A DNA stretch of 64,000 nt from JBBIPA01 sp963775935. Its GTDB lineage: Bacteria; Chloroflexota; Dehalococcoidia; GIF9; UBA5629. Positions 29,073 through 39,702 of the stretch are shown here, one piece after another. The notes below the pieces were generated by a model, which saw only the letters and a program-made list of their open reading frames with translations, did not search any database and had not been told where the DNA came from. Position 1 is the first letter of the stretch. Each line of letters opens with the position of its first letter. The stretch spans positions 62,001 through 126,000 of the forward strand of contig CAVZKR010000004.1 of the NCBI GenBank assembly GCA_963775935.1, given 5' to 3'. The translations under genes were made by a program, and so were the position numbers.

Positions 29073-29951
29073 TTGCAAACATCCAATAAAAAATGGCTTA
29101 TACCTTTGGCAGTAATACTGCTATTGGCTTTTTTACTTTCAGGCTGTAGCAGTACAGCGACTGCCCCAGCCACATCGACAACCTCAACAGTGTCAGGTTC
29201 ATTTAAAATTATTGGTTCAAACACAGTCACTCCTCTGAGCTCGGTATGGGCTGAAGACTTTATGAAACTACATCGCGGAGTCAGTATAGCCGTGAGTGGT
29301 CCTGGTTCGGGAGCTGGTATTGCAGCGCTTATCGATAGCACTACCGATATCTGTCAATCGTCTCGCCTGATAACCTCAAAGGAGATTGAGCAGGCTAAAG
29401 CCAAAAATGTTACCCCCTATGAGATCCAGGTAGCCAGCGATGCTCTTTCTGTGGTGGTTCATCCTTCTAATCCAGTATCGTCTTTAACGATAGCGCAACT
29501 ATCAGCTATCTACACAAACCAGATAACGAACTGGAAAGAATTAGGTGGCAAGGATGCTCCCATCCTGGCACTGGCACGAGATACTAACTCAGGTACTCAT
29601 GTGTTCTTCAAGGAACATGTAGTACAGATGCTGGAGTTGTCCACAGCTGATAAGAAGCTGGAATACGGAGCTAAAGTGCTGTTACTGCCCTCAACCGAAG
29701 CAGAAGTATCAGAGGTAGAGAAAAATCCCAATGCAATCTTCTATCCGGGCATTGGCTATGTCACCAAAACTGTGAAGCCACTTGCTATAAAAAAGACGGC
29801 AAATGACACGGCAATTTTGCCCAGCGTGAAGACAGCTCTGGATGGTACTTATCCAATCTCACGACCACTCCTTTTCTATACCAATGGAGTTCCCACTGGC
29901 GCAGTGAAGTCGTTTATCGACTATTGCCTGTCCGGGAAGGTCAAAAAATAG
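29073..29951 (+). CDS. pstS: PstS phosphate-binding lipoprotein
   Basis: Periplasm-side substrate-binding protein of the high-affinity phosphate ABC transporter. Starts at TTG 29073 after GGGAGAAA. The signal peptide ends in the lipobox LLSGC, so it is lipid-anchored. The mature part has IIGSNTVTPLSSVWAEDF, GPGSGAGIAALIDSTTDIC and RDTNSGTHVFF, all PstS-family blocks that contact phosphate. The length of 292 aa is typical. It is preceded by a Pho box. Confidence 0.93.
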   Translation: MQTSNKKWLIPLAVILLLAFLLSGCSSTATAPATSTTSTVSGSFKIIGSNTVTPLSSVWAEDFMKLHRGVSIAVSGPGSGAGIAALIDSTTDICQSSRLITSKEIEQAKAKNVTPYEIQVASDALSVVVHPSNPVSSLTIAQLSAIYTNQITNWKELGGKDAPILALARDTNSGTHVFFKEHVVQMLELSTADKKLEYGAKVLLLPSTEAEVSEVEKNPNAIFYPGIGYVTKTVKPLAIKKTANDTAILPSVKTALDGTYPISRPLLFYTNGVPTGAVKSFIDYCLSGKVKK

Positions 29952-30036
29952 TAACTGAAGTTGGTTATGTACCACTTGCTGTTAAATAATGGTAGTGTCA
30001 TGCGTGATAATAGACAATAAAGGTTGGTGAGATAAT

Positions 30037-30975
30037 TTGAAACAATTTTCGACAACCGCAGTTGCCGCCTCATCTATTGAAAAGAATCTGAGGCGGCGGT
30101 TGTGGTTGGGTGAACGTATAATCGAAGGCTGGATTTTCCTGGCAGGACTGCTGACTATTATTGTACTTGTTGGCGTCCTCTTTGTCCTGCTTCGGGAAGG
30201 ATTACCGGTATTTGCTACCACTCCTCCATGGGAATTTTTATTTGGTATAAAATGGTATCCGGTTTCTGACCCACCTACGTTCGGTATCTTACCCTTCTTT
30301 TTGTCCACGCTCATTGTTACTGTTATCGCAACGGTAGTGGCAGTGCCCGTAGGTATTGGCTGCGCTGCTTATCTCGCCGAGGTAGCCTCATCAAAAGTCA
30401 GGGAAATAGCAAAACCAATTATTGAGTTGCTGGCTGGCATACCATCAGTCATGATGGGTTTTATCGGGTTAATGCTTCTGGCCCCATTGGTTCAGAGTGC
30501 CTTCAACTTAAACACTGGCTTATGTGGTTTGACTGCTTCAATAATGCTGTCTCTAATGAGTTTGCCTATCATTGTCAGCGTGTCTGAGGATGCATTACAT
30601 GCAGTTCCCGATGAATATAAATCAGCTGCCTATGCTTTAGGTGCTACGAAATGGGAAACGATATGGCATGTATGCATACCGGCGGCACTATCGGGCATTA
30701 CAGCTGCAATAATGCTGGGCGTCGGACGCGCAATCGGTGAGACTATGACAGTTCTCATGGTAGCTGGTGGTGCTCTTGCTGTACCTGTTTCGCCGACTGA
30801 TCCTATGACCACAATGACTGCGGCTATTGCCTCAGGAATTGGCAATGCCGTACGTGGTGGACTTCAGTACCAGGCATTATTCGCTATAGGCTTAATTCTA
30901 TTTGTCATGACACTGACTGTTAATCTCATTGCTGAACGAGTGCTTGAACGCCAGAAGAGGAAATTTGCGAGGTAA
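30037..30975 (+). CDS. pstC: PstC phosphate transporter permease
   Basis: A 312-aa permease with about six helices. It carries the ABC inner-membrane EAA-like loop (YKSAAYALGATKWETIWHVCIPAALSGI) and a C-terminal helix. It starts at TTG 30037 with GGTTGGTGAG nearby. PstA follows 7 bases later. Confidence 0.92.
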   Translation: MKQFSTTAVAASSIEKNLRRRLWLGERIIEGWIFLAGLLTIIVLVGVLFVLLREGLPVFATTPPWEFLFGIKWYPVSDPPTFGILPFFLSTLIVTVIATVVAVPVGIGCAAYLAEVASSKVREIAKPIIELLAGIPSVMMGFIGLMLLAPLVQSAFNLNTGLCGLTASIMLSLMSLPIIVSVSEDALHAVPDEYKSAAYALGATKWETIWHVCIPAALSGITAAIMLGVGRAIGETMTVLMVAGGALAVPVSPTDPMTTMTAAIASGIGNAVRGGLQYQALFAIGLILFVMTLTVNLIAERVLERQKRKFAR

Positions 30976-30982
30976 TCAGGAA

Positions 30983-31846
30983 ATGGCGACGACATCTCAA
31001 ACATCGCGACAGTTATCACAACGTACCGCCTTTGTCTTTCTGGCAATAGCCACGGCGATAGCAATACTGCCAGTGCTGTTTATCATCATCTACACTATTA
31101 TCAATGGTATCGAGGCAATAAACTGGCAATTTTTAACTCAATTCCCATCGAAAGCTGGCAAGGCTGGAGGTATTCTCCCGGCAATAGTCGGCACGTTTTA
31201 TCTCATGATAGGTACTCTGATATTTGCTCTACCGGTGGGAGTACTTGCTGGTATTTACCTCACTGAATATGCCAAAGATAACTGGCTCACCAGGCTGATT
31301 AATATGGCGATTATCAATCTGGCAGGTGTTCCCAGTATTGTCTTTGGCCTCTTTGGCCTTGGGGTATTCGTTTTAGCTTTTCATCTGGGACTGTCACTAC
31401 TTGCTGCCAGCCTTACCCTAGCATGTCAGGCCCTGGCAATGGTGGTGACGACTTCGCGAGAGGCAGTTCTGGCAGTTCCAAAAGAATATCGGGAAGGCAG
31501 TCTGGCAGTTGGAGCTACGAAATGGCAAACAGTGAGATATGCAGTTCTCCCTCAGGCCCTCCCCGGTATAATCACTGGAGCAGTGCTGGCAATAAGTCGT
31601 GCGGCTGGAGAAACCGCTCCAATTTTAGTAGTCGGGGCAGCCTTTATTCTTCCGGCACTACCACAATCTCCCTTTGACCAGTTCATGGCTTTGCCCTATC
31701 ATCTCTATACCGTTGCCGCCCATGTTCCGGGGATGCCCAAGACTACGATGTGGGGTGTGGCATTAGTCTTATTAGCGGTAGTACTATTCTTTGATGTTCT
31801 CGCTGCTATTATCCGGGCACGAACTCGACAAAGGAAATATCAATGA
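30983..31846 (+). CDS. pstA: PstA phosphate transporter permease
   Basis: The second permease, 287 aa from ATG 30983 (MATTSQTSRQ). Its EAA-type loop is YREGSLAVGATKWQTVRYAVLPQALPGI. A longer frame to 30929 exists but would overlap pstC. Its TGA overlaps the pstB ATG by two bases. Confidence 0.92.
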   Translation: MATTSQTSRQLSQRTAFVFLAIATAIAILPVLFIIIYTIINGIEAINWQFLTQFPSKAGKAGGILPAIVGTFYLMIGTLIFALPVGVLAGIYLTEYAKDNWLTRLINMAIINLAGVPSIVFGLFGLGVFVLAFHLGLSLLAASLTLACQALAMVVTTSREAVLAVPKEYREGSLAVGATKWQTVRYAVLPQALPGIITGAVLAISRAAGETAPILVVGAAFILPALPQSPFDQFMALPYHLYTVAAHVPGMPKTTMWGVALVLLAVVLFFDVLAAIIRARTRQRKYQ

Positions 31847-32664
31847 AAGCAAATTACGAACTGACAGATAACCAGACAATATCTCCACTTAGTTGCGGTG
31901 CTAAACTCGAAGCGGAAAAGGTAAATCTCTATTACGGCTCTTTTCAGGCTCTCAGGGACGTAACTTTAGAAATACCCCAGTGCGCTATTACTGCTATTAT
32001 TGGGCCATCAGGCTGTGGTAAGTCGTCCCTCCTCCGACTCTTCGACCGCATGAATGATTTGATTTCCGGTGCTAGAGTAGAAGGCAGTGTAAAACTGGAT
32101 GGTATCTCTATCTACGGAGCCGGAATTGATGTCGTAGAATTGAGAAAAAGAGTGGGTATGGTCTTCCAGAAGCCCAATCCTTTTCCCATGTCCATATTTG
32201 AAAACGTAGCATTTGGGCCGAGACGTCATGGTATTAATAACCGCGGTAAACTTGAAGTAATCGTCGAAAAGAGCCTTCGAAGTGCTGCATTGTGGGATGA
32301 AGTCAATGATAAGCTCGAACAGTCAGGACTGGCCCTCTCTGGTGGACAGCAACAAAGGCTGTGTATTGCCAGAGTATTAGCAGTAGAGCCGGATGTCATC
32401 TTAATGGATGAGCCATGCAGTGCACTTGACCCTATAGCCACACTTAAAATCGAGGATTTGATGAGAAATCTGGCTAAAGAATACACGATTGTTATTGTTA
32501 CCCACAATATGCAACAGGCAGCTCGGGTATCAGATATGACTGCATTTATGATGATGGATGAGGACAGGGCAGGAGCATTAGTAGAATATAGTCCTACATC
32601 GAAGCTATTTACTAATCCAAAAGATAAACGTACTGAAGATTATATAACTGGCCGATTCGGATAA
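31843..32664 (+). CDS. pstB: PstB phosphate transporter ATPase
   Basis: A 273-aa ABC ATPase: Walker A GPSGCGKSSLL, signature LSGGQQQRLCIAR, Walker B VILMDEPCSALD and switch His in IVTHNMQQA. It energises phosphate uptake through PstCA. Start overlaps pstA (ATGA). Confidence 0.94.
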   Translation: MKANYELTDNQTISPLSCGAKLEAEKVNLYYGSFQALRDVTLEIPQCAITAIIGPSGCGKSSLLRLFDRMNDLISGARVEGSVKLDGISIYGAGIDVVELRKRVGMVFQKPNPFPMSIFENVAFGPRRHGINNRGKLEVIVEKSLRSAALWDEVNDKLEQSGLALSGGQQQRLCIARVLAVEPDVILMDEPCSALDPIATLKIEDLMRNLAKEYTIVIVTHNMQQAARVSDMTAFMMMDEDRAGALVEYSPTSKLFTNPKDKRTEDYITGRFG

Positions 32665-32684
32665 TCTTCCCAAGGAGGAATTAT

Positions 32685-33353
32685 ATGGAAATGAGGACAA
32701 CCTTTCATAAGAAACTGAGAGAGATTCAGGATGACATCCTGGTTATGGGTAGTATGGTTGGCAAAGCTATACTACGTTCAGTTGACGCCCTGAAGAACAG
32801 GGACCTGGAACTAGCTCACCAGATAATTGCCGATGACCAAGCGATAAATAATCGAAGATTTTTAATTGAAGAGAAATGTATTGAACTTATAGCTACTCAG
32901 CAACCTATGGCTGGAGACCTTCGTACCATTGTTGCTATATTGAATATTACCACCGAAATAGAGCGAATTGGTGACTATGCGGTTGGTATCGCCAGAATTA
33001 CCATAATGATAGGTGATGAGCCACCCCTGAAACCGCTCATTGATATTCCCCGGATGGCAGAACAAACCGAAAGTATGCTTCGTCGCAGCCTGGAAGCTTT
33101 TATAAACCGGGATGCCGAAGCGGCAAAGAAAATCACCAGCGAAGACGATTTGGTGGATCAGCTTTATGACCAGGTGTTCCGGGAGCTACTTATATTTATG
33201 GCAGAAGACCCGAAGACAATTACACGGGCAACCCGCCTTATCTGGACAGCTCATAATCTGGAGCGTGCTGCCGATAGAGTCACCAACATCTGCGAACGTG
33301 TTGTCTTTATCGTCACCGGAAAGATGGAAGAGGTAAACGCTTCAAAGTATTGA
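32685..33353 (+). CDS. phoU: PhoU, negative regulator of the phosphate regulon
   Basis: A 222-aa all-helical protein with two PhoU repeats (ERIGDYAVGIARI and ERAADRVTNICERV, each holding metal-binding E..D residues). It dampens PhoR signalling when Pst is saturated. Preceded by AAGGAGGAA 10 bases before ATG; last gene of the pstSCAB-phoU operon. Confidence 0.93.
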   Translation: MEMRTTFHKKLREIQDDILVMGSMVGKAILRSVDALKNRDLELAHQIIADDQAINNRRFLIEEKCIELIATQQPMAGDLRTIVAILNITTEIERIGDYAVGIARITIMIGDEPPLKPLIDIPRMAEQTESMLRRSLEAFINRDAEAAKKITSEDDLVDQLYDQVFRELLIFMAEDPKTITRATRLIWTAHNLERAADRVTNICERVVFIVTGKMEEVNASKY

Positions 33354-33413
33354 TACACAGACATATCGCAGCACTACCAGAGGTAACATTTATACCATTG
33401 CTTATTGTAAAAG

Positions 33414-34169
33414 CTACTTATGCGTCACCATATCTCTATCGGCCAGGCGTCGATGGGTGGCAGTTACCCACGTTCTGGTTTTTCGAATGTAATCGTTCAC
33501 TTCATCGTCAGTTCTAAAATCGTCTCTGTTACAACGCCCGAAATGTATTATTTTTGTTGTTTCTCTCATCAACTTCGGCCTTGGCTTCAAGGCTGGATAC
33601 CCCAGCACCATCATATCGAAGACCTCCATTTCTGGCGGAATACCAAGGAGGTCTTTGATCAGGCAGTGTGCTACTGGTGACTGTACGGCAGAGACCCATC
33701 GGGAAGCCAGCCCCAATGATGTTGCCGCCAGATGCATATACAGAAAAGCATATGCCAGGCTGCAAGTAAAGGTAGTCTGCTCCCGTTGACTATTGTATTG
33801 GACGACAAGCGGAAACGCTGCTTTCATCCTGGTATCTCCAAACAATACTATAAATACCGGAGCATTGGGAAAATCATATTCTTTCGATACCGTATAGGGA
33901 TCGCTAAGTGGTGACTTATGAATTGGGTCTCGAGCAAGCTCCATACGGCCCGCCTGAGCATAGTCTTCCTCGACGTAGTTCACAATCTGCGCTCTCAGTT
34001 CCGTCTCCCTAACGACCACGAATTCCCAGGGTTGTGAATTCATCCCCGAGGGAGCCCAGCGTGCTGCTTCAATTACCTTGAAAATATAATCATCAGGTAC
34101 AGGATCAAGTTTGAACCGATGGATGCTCCTTCTATTTTTAAGTAGTTCCAGCAAGCTTGGATAGTCCAT
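33414..34169 (-). CDS. Nitroreductase family protein (catabolic island)
   Basis: A 251-aa flavoprotein starting at ATG 34169 (MDYPSLLELLKNRRSIHRF), with GGGAGA upstream. ARWAPSGMNSQPWEFVVV is the FMN-binding motif. The C-terminal ~60 residues extend past the usual domain. The first ~17 codons and the upstream ~85 bases are repeated as a relic at 42832-42960. Substrate unknown; it converges on phoU. Confidence 0.85.
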   Translation of the reverse strand: MDYPSLLELLKNRRSIHRFKLDPVPDDYIFKVIEAARWAPSGMNSQPWEFVVVRETELRAQIVNYVEEDYAQAGRMELARDPIHKSPLSDPYTVSKEYDFPNAPVFIVLFGDTRMKAAFPLVVQYNSQREQTTFTCSLAYAFLYMHLAATSLGLASRWVSAVQSPVAHCLIKDLLGIPPEMEVFDMMVLGYPALKPRPKLMRETTKIIHFGRCNRDDFRTDDEVNDYIRKTRTWVTATHRRLADRDMVTHK

Positions 34170-34441
34170 ATGAATCTCCCTTCTCAGAATAGTTAGTATG
34201 AAACAGGACAACATGCAGACTTCTCTGCAAATCAATAGTATGTAGATATTTCAACAGGTCTGATTCCAGTCTAACATTAATACTGGGCTCATTTTAGGTA
34301 ACTTTGAATTATCAGTTTCGGTAGTCCTGCAGCAAACCTCTAACCGTCGGTTAATCGAAGCTTCTAAAATATCTCATTTTACTGGCATCAAATATACTCA
34401 ATATTGAAAAAGGGAATAGTAACGGTAGACTTTGCCTTATG

Positions 34442-35449
34442 TTATAACTTAAGGAGTTCCTCCGCATTTTTATGATATATTTTCTCCTTATCGGCGTCAG
34501 GGATTGCGACTGCATCCATGAAGTTCACCGCATTTATGCTTTTTTCCCAGGGATGGTCTACGGCAAATAGTATCTTGTCTGCACCTAGCGCCAGTAATGT
34601 ACATACTAGTGGCGGTTCCCAGAACATACCACTTGTAGTAACAAAAAAGTTTTCTTTAATATAGTCGCTCGGTCTTTTCTTCAATTTGCTAGTCTTTTCA
34701 TCAGGTTGGTATCCATCTCTCCATGGTTTATCAATCCGCCATAACCAAAAAGGCAATGCTTCACCAAGATGCCCAAGAATAATTTTCAGACCAGGGTGTT
34801 TATCAAACAGACCACTGCAAATCAAGCGCATAGCATGTAAAGCTGTTTCTGCGCCATATCCCAGCATTGGCCCTGCTAGAGCTGCATATGTCAAATAAGG
34901 CTTCGCCATATCAGGCGGAGGTCCTTTCGGGTGTAAATATATCGGAACCCCTAACTTTTCGGCCTTTTCAAATATAGGCCAGTATTTCTGATCGTCTAAG
35001 AATTCTCCCCTAACATGCGAGTCTAACTTAGCTCCCTTGAGACCAAGTTCTTTTACCGCTCGTTCCAGTTCATCCGCTGATGCTTTGGGATCCTGGTAGG
35101 CGAGAACAGCGAAACCTGAGAACCTTTTTGGGTACTTTTTAATCACCTTGGATAGTTCATCATTGATACGCCTAGCCATGTTTACACTCTTTGAGTTGTC
35201 AAACTTCTCCAAGTCTGTACCATTGAAGCTAAGAACTTGCATATCGATTCCAGCCTCATCCATATACTTTATTCGGCCGTCACCTAAATCTACAAGCGCT
35301 TCGACTATGCCCGGCTCGAGTACGAAATGTTCATGCATATATGTTTTTCTGCCTTTTGCGTCTTGGACAATCTTTAATCCCCCTGTCGATTTCAAGTATT
35401 CTACAATCTCTTCAGTCCAAAAATGCTCTTCAATAGCAATCCTTTTCAT
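34442..35449 (-). CDS. Amidohydrolase, ACMSD/gamma-resorcylate decarboxylase family
   Basis: A 335-aa TIM-barrel metal enzyme. MKRIAIEEHFWTEE carries the first metal-ligand region (E..H); later ligands are seen in IYLHPKGPP, ILGHLGEALPFWLWR and FAVDHPWE. These features match non-oxidative decarboxylases of dihydroxybenzoates, so an aromatic acid or related ring compound is the probable substrate (inference). A second member of the family lies just upstream and reads the same way. Confidence 0.85.
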   Translation of the reverse strand: MKRIAIEEHFWTEEIVEYLKSTGGLKIVQDAKGRKTYMHEHFVLEPGIVEALVDLGDGRIKYMDEAGIDMQVLSFNGTDLEKFDNSKSVNMARRINDELSKVIKKYPKRFSGFAVLAYQDPKASADELERAVKELGLKGAKLDSHVRGEFLDDQKYWPIFEKAEKLGVPIYLHPKGPPPDMAKPYLTYAALAGPMLGYGAETALHAMRLICSGLFDKHPGLKIILGHLGEALPFWLWRIDKPWRDGYQPDEKTSKLKKRPSDYIKENFFVTTSGMFWEPPLVCTLLALGADKILFAVDHPWEKSINAVNFMDAVAIPDADKEKIYHKNAEELLKL

Positions 35450-35542
35450 TGACTCCTCCTTTTCAATTTTAATTAATAAATTCCCTAAATGTTCAAATAG
35501 GTCTTTATTGCTATTTCAGCAACTTATGAGCACTGAGGTTTG

Positions 35543-36544
35543 TCATATAGGCAAGCGTAGTAAACTTCTGGCGTTATGCTCGAATATTAATTTTTTCTCA
35601 GCTTCACTAATCGTCATTTGATTAATTGATTCAATTGTCTCCTTGGTATATCTGAGACCAAGCTGGTTGTCCCAGGGCATATCAGTTCCAAAAAGGACAT
35701 GGTCCGCCCCGAAGAAATTGTAGCAGCACATTAATCCTGAGGTATGACCGTATATGGCCGTGTCGGCATAGAACATCTTAAAATAGTCACGTATTGGCTT
35801 CCGGAGTTTCTCAGCATCTTTTCTTCCTAGCAGCGTATCGTGAGAATCTATCCACCCTGATATTCTTTTTTCGAAGAAGGGAATCATGGATCCGGCATGG
35901 TGGGTGATAATCTTCAGACTTTGATATTGTTCCAGAATGCCACTGAAAACTAGACGAACCATAGCTACTGATGTTTCGTATGGCCAGCCCAACATACCAT
36001 GTATAGTATATTTAGATTCCTTTTCGCCGTCGTATTCAGCATAGGTCTGCGGCCGCTGAGGGTGAAGCCAGATTGGTAGATTATACTGGCACATCTTCTC
36101 GAAGAGTGGCATAAACTCTGGTGTGTCCAGCGGTTTGCCATTTGTAGGAGTAAATACCTGTATACCACGGAACTTCAAATCTTTGATGGCTCTGTCGGTT
36201 TCACGAAGGGCGGCATCCATGTTATTCATAGGCAGGCAGGCTACAGCGGCAGCAAACCGGTCTGGGTATTTCAACACCAGCTCAGCCATTTCATCGTTTG
36301 CTTGTTTTGATAAATCTATTGCTATTTTGGGATCACCGAAATTTTCTACTGGTGGCATCGATAGAGTTAATACCTGCATAAGGTCATCAAATTTGTCCAT
36401 TATCCGAAACCGATAGTCGAGATCAAATAGGGTTGGCAAGACTCTTTGTGTACTATAGAAACCCTTGGAAGCTGCACTCGATATTTTATCGAGTGCTTCC
36501 TTATATTTTAGTGGTAAAATATGGGCAAAGATGTCTATTTTCAT
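35543..36544 (-). CDS. Amidohydrolase, ACMSD-like
   Basis: A 333-aa member of the same superfamily, starting MKIDIFAHILPLKYKEAL, where D4, H8 are the expected first metal ligands. Further metal-site residues are in IWLHPQRP, IITHHAGSM and LFGTDMPWD. It is about 93 bases upstream of the other amidohydrolase on the same strand, so the pair is probably one transcription unit. Upstream ribosome site GGAGG precedes the ATG. Confidence 0.85.
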   Translation of the reverse strand: MKIDIFAHILPLKYKEALDKISSAASKGFYSTQRVLPTLFDLDYRFRIMDKFDDLMQVLTLSMPPVENFGDPKIAIDLSKQANDEMAELVLKYPDRFAAAVACLPMNNMDAALRETDRAIKDLKFRGIQVFTPTNGKPLDTPEFMPLFEKMCQYNLPIWLHPQRPQTYAEYDGEKESKYTIHGMLGWPYETSVAMVRLVFSGILEQYQSLKIITHHAGSMIPFFEKRISGWIDSHDTLLGRKDAEKLRKPIRDYFKMFYADTAIYGHTSGLMCCYNFFGADHVLFGTDMPWDNQLGLRYTKETIESINQMTISEAEKKLIFEHNARSLLRLPI

Positions 36545-37013
36545 GTCATACCTCCTTGTATTAGTTCATGTCAGTCTCTTCATTTTTTAATAGGAAATTA
36601 CAACATTCGGCATAATTACTGAGGTTTTGGAAAAGATTAATAGGTTAACTAGGAAGGCTCGAATAACCATGTGACACAGCAAGGATCCAAAAAAAACGGT
36701 AAACAGAGGTATGTTTAAGTTCATCCAGTGTTTCCTATATGACCACAGCAACCCGCTCCGTGTGCTTTTTGAACTTGGAATCATACTATATATCTGATAA
36801 ATTCGTTTGTCAAACTCACGCATTACGTAAGTATTGACTAATAAAAAATAGTCATATATAATATTTTGAACGTAGAAATACACCATAGTTATAGTCATGT
36901 GTTATTGAGTGGAGGTAATGATGTGGCCCTTGGGATCAAGCACTTAGATGCCGCAGAGATAATAGTGAAACCGACAATCGTATTCATCGTTTTTTATTTT
37001 TAAATAGTCTGAT
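36545..37013. other. Intergenic gap with no confident gene
   Basis: The stretch between the divergent amidohydrolase pair and the isochorismatase gene is AT-rich. A 103-codon reverse frame (36587-36898) has irregular composition and no ribosome site. Around 36920-37000 a short frame reads GIKHLDAAEIIVKPTIVF, possibly a protein fragment, but too short to name. Confidence 0.4.
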
Positions 37014-37706
37014 ATGAAATCATCAACACCTGCTATTAAAACCTTTGCGCTGGCAGCACAACCAGAACCGCTTCAAATAGACATGCAAAAGATAGCAGTA
37101 ATTGTAATAGACATGCAAAATGCTTTCGTTAGCAAAGGTGGCATATTTGATCTAATGGGGATGGATATTTCAGGGACACCTAAAATTGTTGAGGTTATTA
37201 ATAAATTAATCAGGGCAGCGCGTTCAAGAAAAGTGAAGGTAATATACGTGGTACATCACCATTCTGCTGATATGCGTGAAACTGGAGGTCTAAATTCAGG
37301 GTATGGCTACAAGTTATATCTACATGAACAAATTAAGCACCCGGAATGGAGAGATAACCGAGTTGTTCGTGGTACTTGGGGTGCTGAACTTGTACAAGGA
37401 CTAGAGTTTAAAGAAGACGACATATTTGTTGTAAAACCAAGATATAGCGCCTTCTTTGGTACGAATCTTGACACAATACTGAAGACATTTAATATTAAAT
37501 ATCTAACGTTCACAGGGGTAGCTACTAATATGTGCGTCGAGGCAACGCTCAGAGATGCTTCAAACCTCGACTATTTTCCAATACTTATTTCGGATGCAAC
37601 AGCACCTAATGGTCCTCCTTACTTACAGGATGCAACGATCCACAATGTCATCAGATGTCTTGGCTGGGTAACAACAAGTAAAAACATTTTAAAAATCATG
37701 AAGTAG
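37014..37706 (+). CDS. Isochorismatase-like cysteine hydrolase (RutB-like)
   Basis: A 230-aa alpha/beta hydrolase with the catalytic triad D33 (VIDMQNAFV), K141 (VVKPRYSAFF) and C174 (GVATNMCVEATLRDA). The form GVATNMCVEATLRDA and the FFGTNLD block resemble RutB-type ureidoacrylate or N-carbamoyl amide hydrolases more than true isochorismatases. Together with the amidohydrolases it could act in ring or ureide breakdown (inference). Confidence 0.88.
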   Translation: MKSSTPAIKTFALAAQPEPLQIDMQKIAVIVIDMQNAFVSKGGIFDLMGMDISGTPKIVEVINKLIRAARSRKVKVIYVVHHHSADMRETGGLNSGYGYKLYLHEQIKHPEWRDNRVVRGTWGAELVQGLEFKEDDIFVVKPRYSAFFGTNLDTILKTFNIKYLTFTGVATNMCVEATLRDASNLDYFPILISDATAPNGPPYLQDATIHNVIRCLGWVTTSKNILKIMK

Positions 37707-37880
37707 TAAGCAAACAATATTCTGCATGATAGGAGGGATCATAGAAAGTCAGAAATAAATAAGGGGCATCGCCTGTTTACATATTGAAGATGGAGAGCGA
37801 TACTCGCGTCAAAATTCGGTATTGTGTTACGCTAGGTTTGTGCCGTTTATCAAACGGATAAAGAGGAGGAGGTCATCAAG

Positions 37881-39603
37881 ATGTCACTAAATGAAAACGA
37901 TAAAAATAAGTCACAGCCAAGATATGGGATTAAGGTGGAGAAAAATGTTCGCGTTAAGATGCGTGACGGATTATGTTTAGCAGTTGATGTCTTTCGACCT
38001 GATGCTGAGGAGAAATTTCCCGCGTTACTTTCCATGAGCCCATACAGCAAGGATATAGAATCCTTGAAGATTCCGCCCGCACCTATGCCAGGCGCTGCAG
38101 AGTATTCTCATATAGAGGCTGGGGATACCGAATACTTCGTGTGCAGGGGTTATGCCCACATCATCGCCGATGTTAGAGGGACTGGATACTCAGAGGGAAG
38201 ATACGATATCTGCTCAACAAAGGAACAGGAGGATGGTTATGACCTTGTTGAATGGATCGCTCAACAGCAGTGGTGCGATGGAAATGTGGGAATGGTCGGA
38301 ATATCTTACCTTGCCCTCATTCAATATCTTGTCGCCGCTCAACAGCCGCCACATCTGAAGGCTATATTTGCTCATGACGGCTGGAACGACATGTACAGAG
38401 ATGTATCACATCATGGTGGCATCTTAATGCACGGCTGGCTACCGGGTTGGATGGAACATATCGTGGCGTGGGATCCAGTACCGGTATCCACGGTTATGTA
38501 TAGTAAAGAAGAGCTAAGTCGTCGGGTTGAGAAATGTAAAAACAACGAAGTAGTTAACAAGTTTCCATTCCTCTATGCCGCACTGGAATTCCCGCAACTT
38601 AGGCCTATAGTATTTGATTGGTTTATAAATGAATTTGATGGCCCGTACTATTGGGAGCGGTCGGCCTATACGAAATTCGATAAGATAAAAGTCCCAGTCT
38701 ATTTAGGTTCACAATTCTACAGTTATGCAGTTATGATTCATCTACCTGGAGCCTTTAGAGCTTATGCTAGTATAAATACACCAAAGAAACTTGTCATACG
38801 CAAAACCGCGCCAGGAAGACCGTTCTATGACTTCCACGATGAAATTGTGAGGTGGTATGACCACTGGCTAAAGGGCATAAACACCGGAATCATGGATGAG
38901 CCACCGGTAAAGATCTGGGTTCGGGAAGCCGAGAAGTGGAAATATGGACAGGAGTGGCCTCTTGCCGAAACAAAATGGACAGATTATTATCTGGGAGCTA
39001 ATAATCACTTGATGGAGAAGACTCCTATCAAAGAAGAAGAACCAGACAGTTTTAATCACAAGCCAGTTCGCGCTATGATCGATAGCTCGGCTCCCACTGG
39101 AGCCAATGCCTGAGTACCTTATTTACACTAGTGAACCGCTAAAGCAAGATACCGAAATAATAGGCCCTATTGCCTTATACTTATATGCTGCTATCAGTTC
39201 TGACGACGCGGATTTTATTGTGAAACTTAAGGATGTAAGTCCAGATGGCTCTGAGTTCGTACTGACAAGGGGTTTGCTCAGAGCGTCTCACAGAGCACTC
39301 GATGAGAAAAAATCGAAGCCATGGCAGCCCTACCATCTGCACACCAGTGCGACTTCCATTGTTCCAGGAGAAATAAATGAATACGCCATAGAAATTCGAC
39401 CTATAGCCAATTTGTTTAAAAAGGGGCACCAGATTAAGCTGGAAATCTGGGGTTGCGATTATCCGGCGGACCGCTTAGACATCAGTCTTTCTTGGCCTAT
39501 ATTCAGTCATGTATCCTATGATAAACCAACTTCCTACAAAATCTATCACACTCCAGAATATCCATCACATCTGGTTCTTCCCATAATACCAGGCGGGTAT
39601 TAA
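37881..39603 (+). CDS. CocE/NonD family (X-Pro dipeptidyl-peptidase S15) hydrolase, frameshifted
   Basis: An ester or amide hydrolase with an alpha/beta hydrolase N-domain and a C-terminal jelly-roll. The first frame has VRVKMRDGLCLAVDVFRPD, DVRGTGYSEG and nucleophile S142 in GMVGISYLALIQ; the second starts PEYLIYTSEPLKQDTEIIGP and ends SHLVLPIIPGGY, typical of the C-terminal domain. Deleting one base near 39107-39110 joins them to 573 aa, a normal length. A good ribosome site (AGAGGAGGAGG) precedes ATG 37881. Confidence 0.87.
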
Positions 39604-39702
39604 TAGCTAAATTTTTTTAAAAAGCTTGACATTGGTGAGTGACATAATGAAGTCAAGAGTTTACAAGCTAAAGTAAGACTATATTATAAGGAGGAACAAG
39701 TC

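Noticed and set aside
36587..36898. A 103-codon reverse frame in the gap at 36.6 kb
   Set aside because: No ribosome site, odd composition and no recognisable motif; treated as chance.
39626..39687. Possible promoter (TTGACA with CATAAT, or TTTACA with TATTAT) upstream of dctP
   Set aside because: The first pair is only 11 bases apart, and the second would place the transcript start inside the ribosome site, so neither is convincing.
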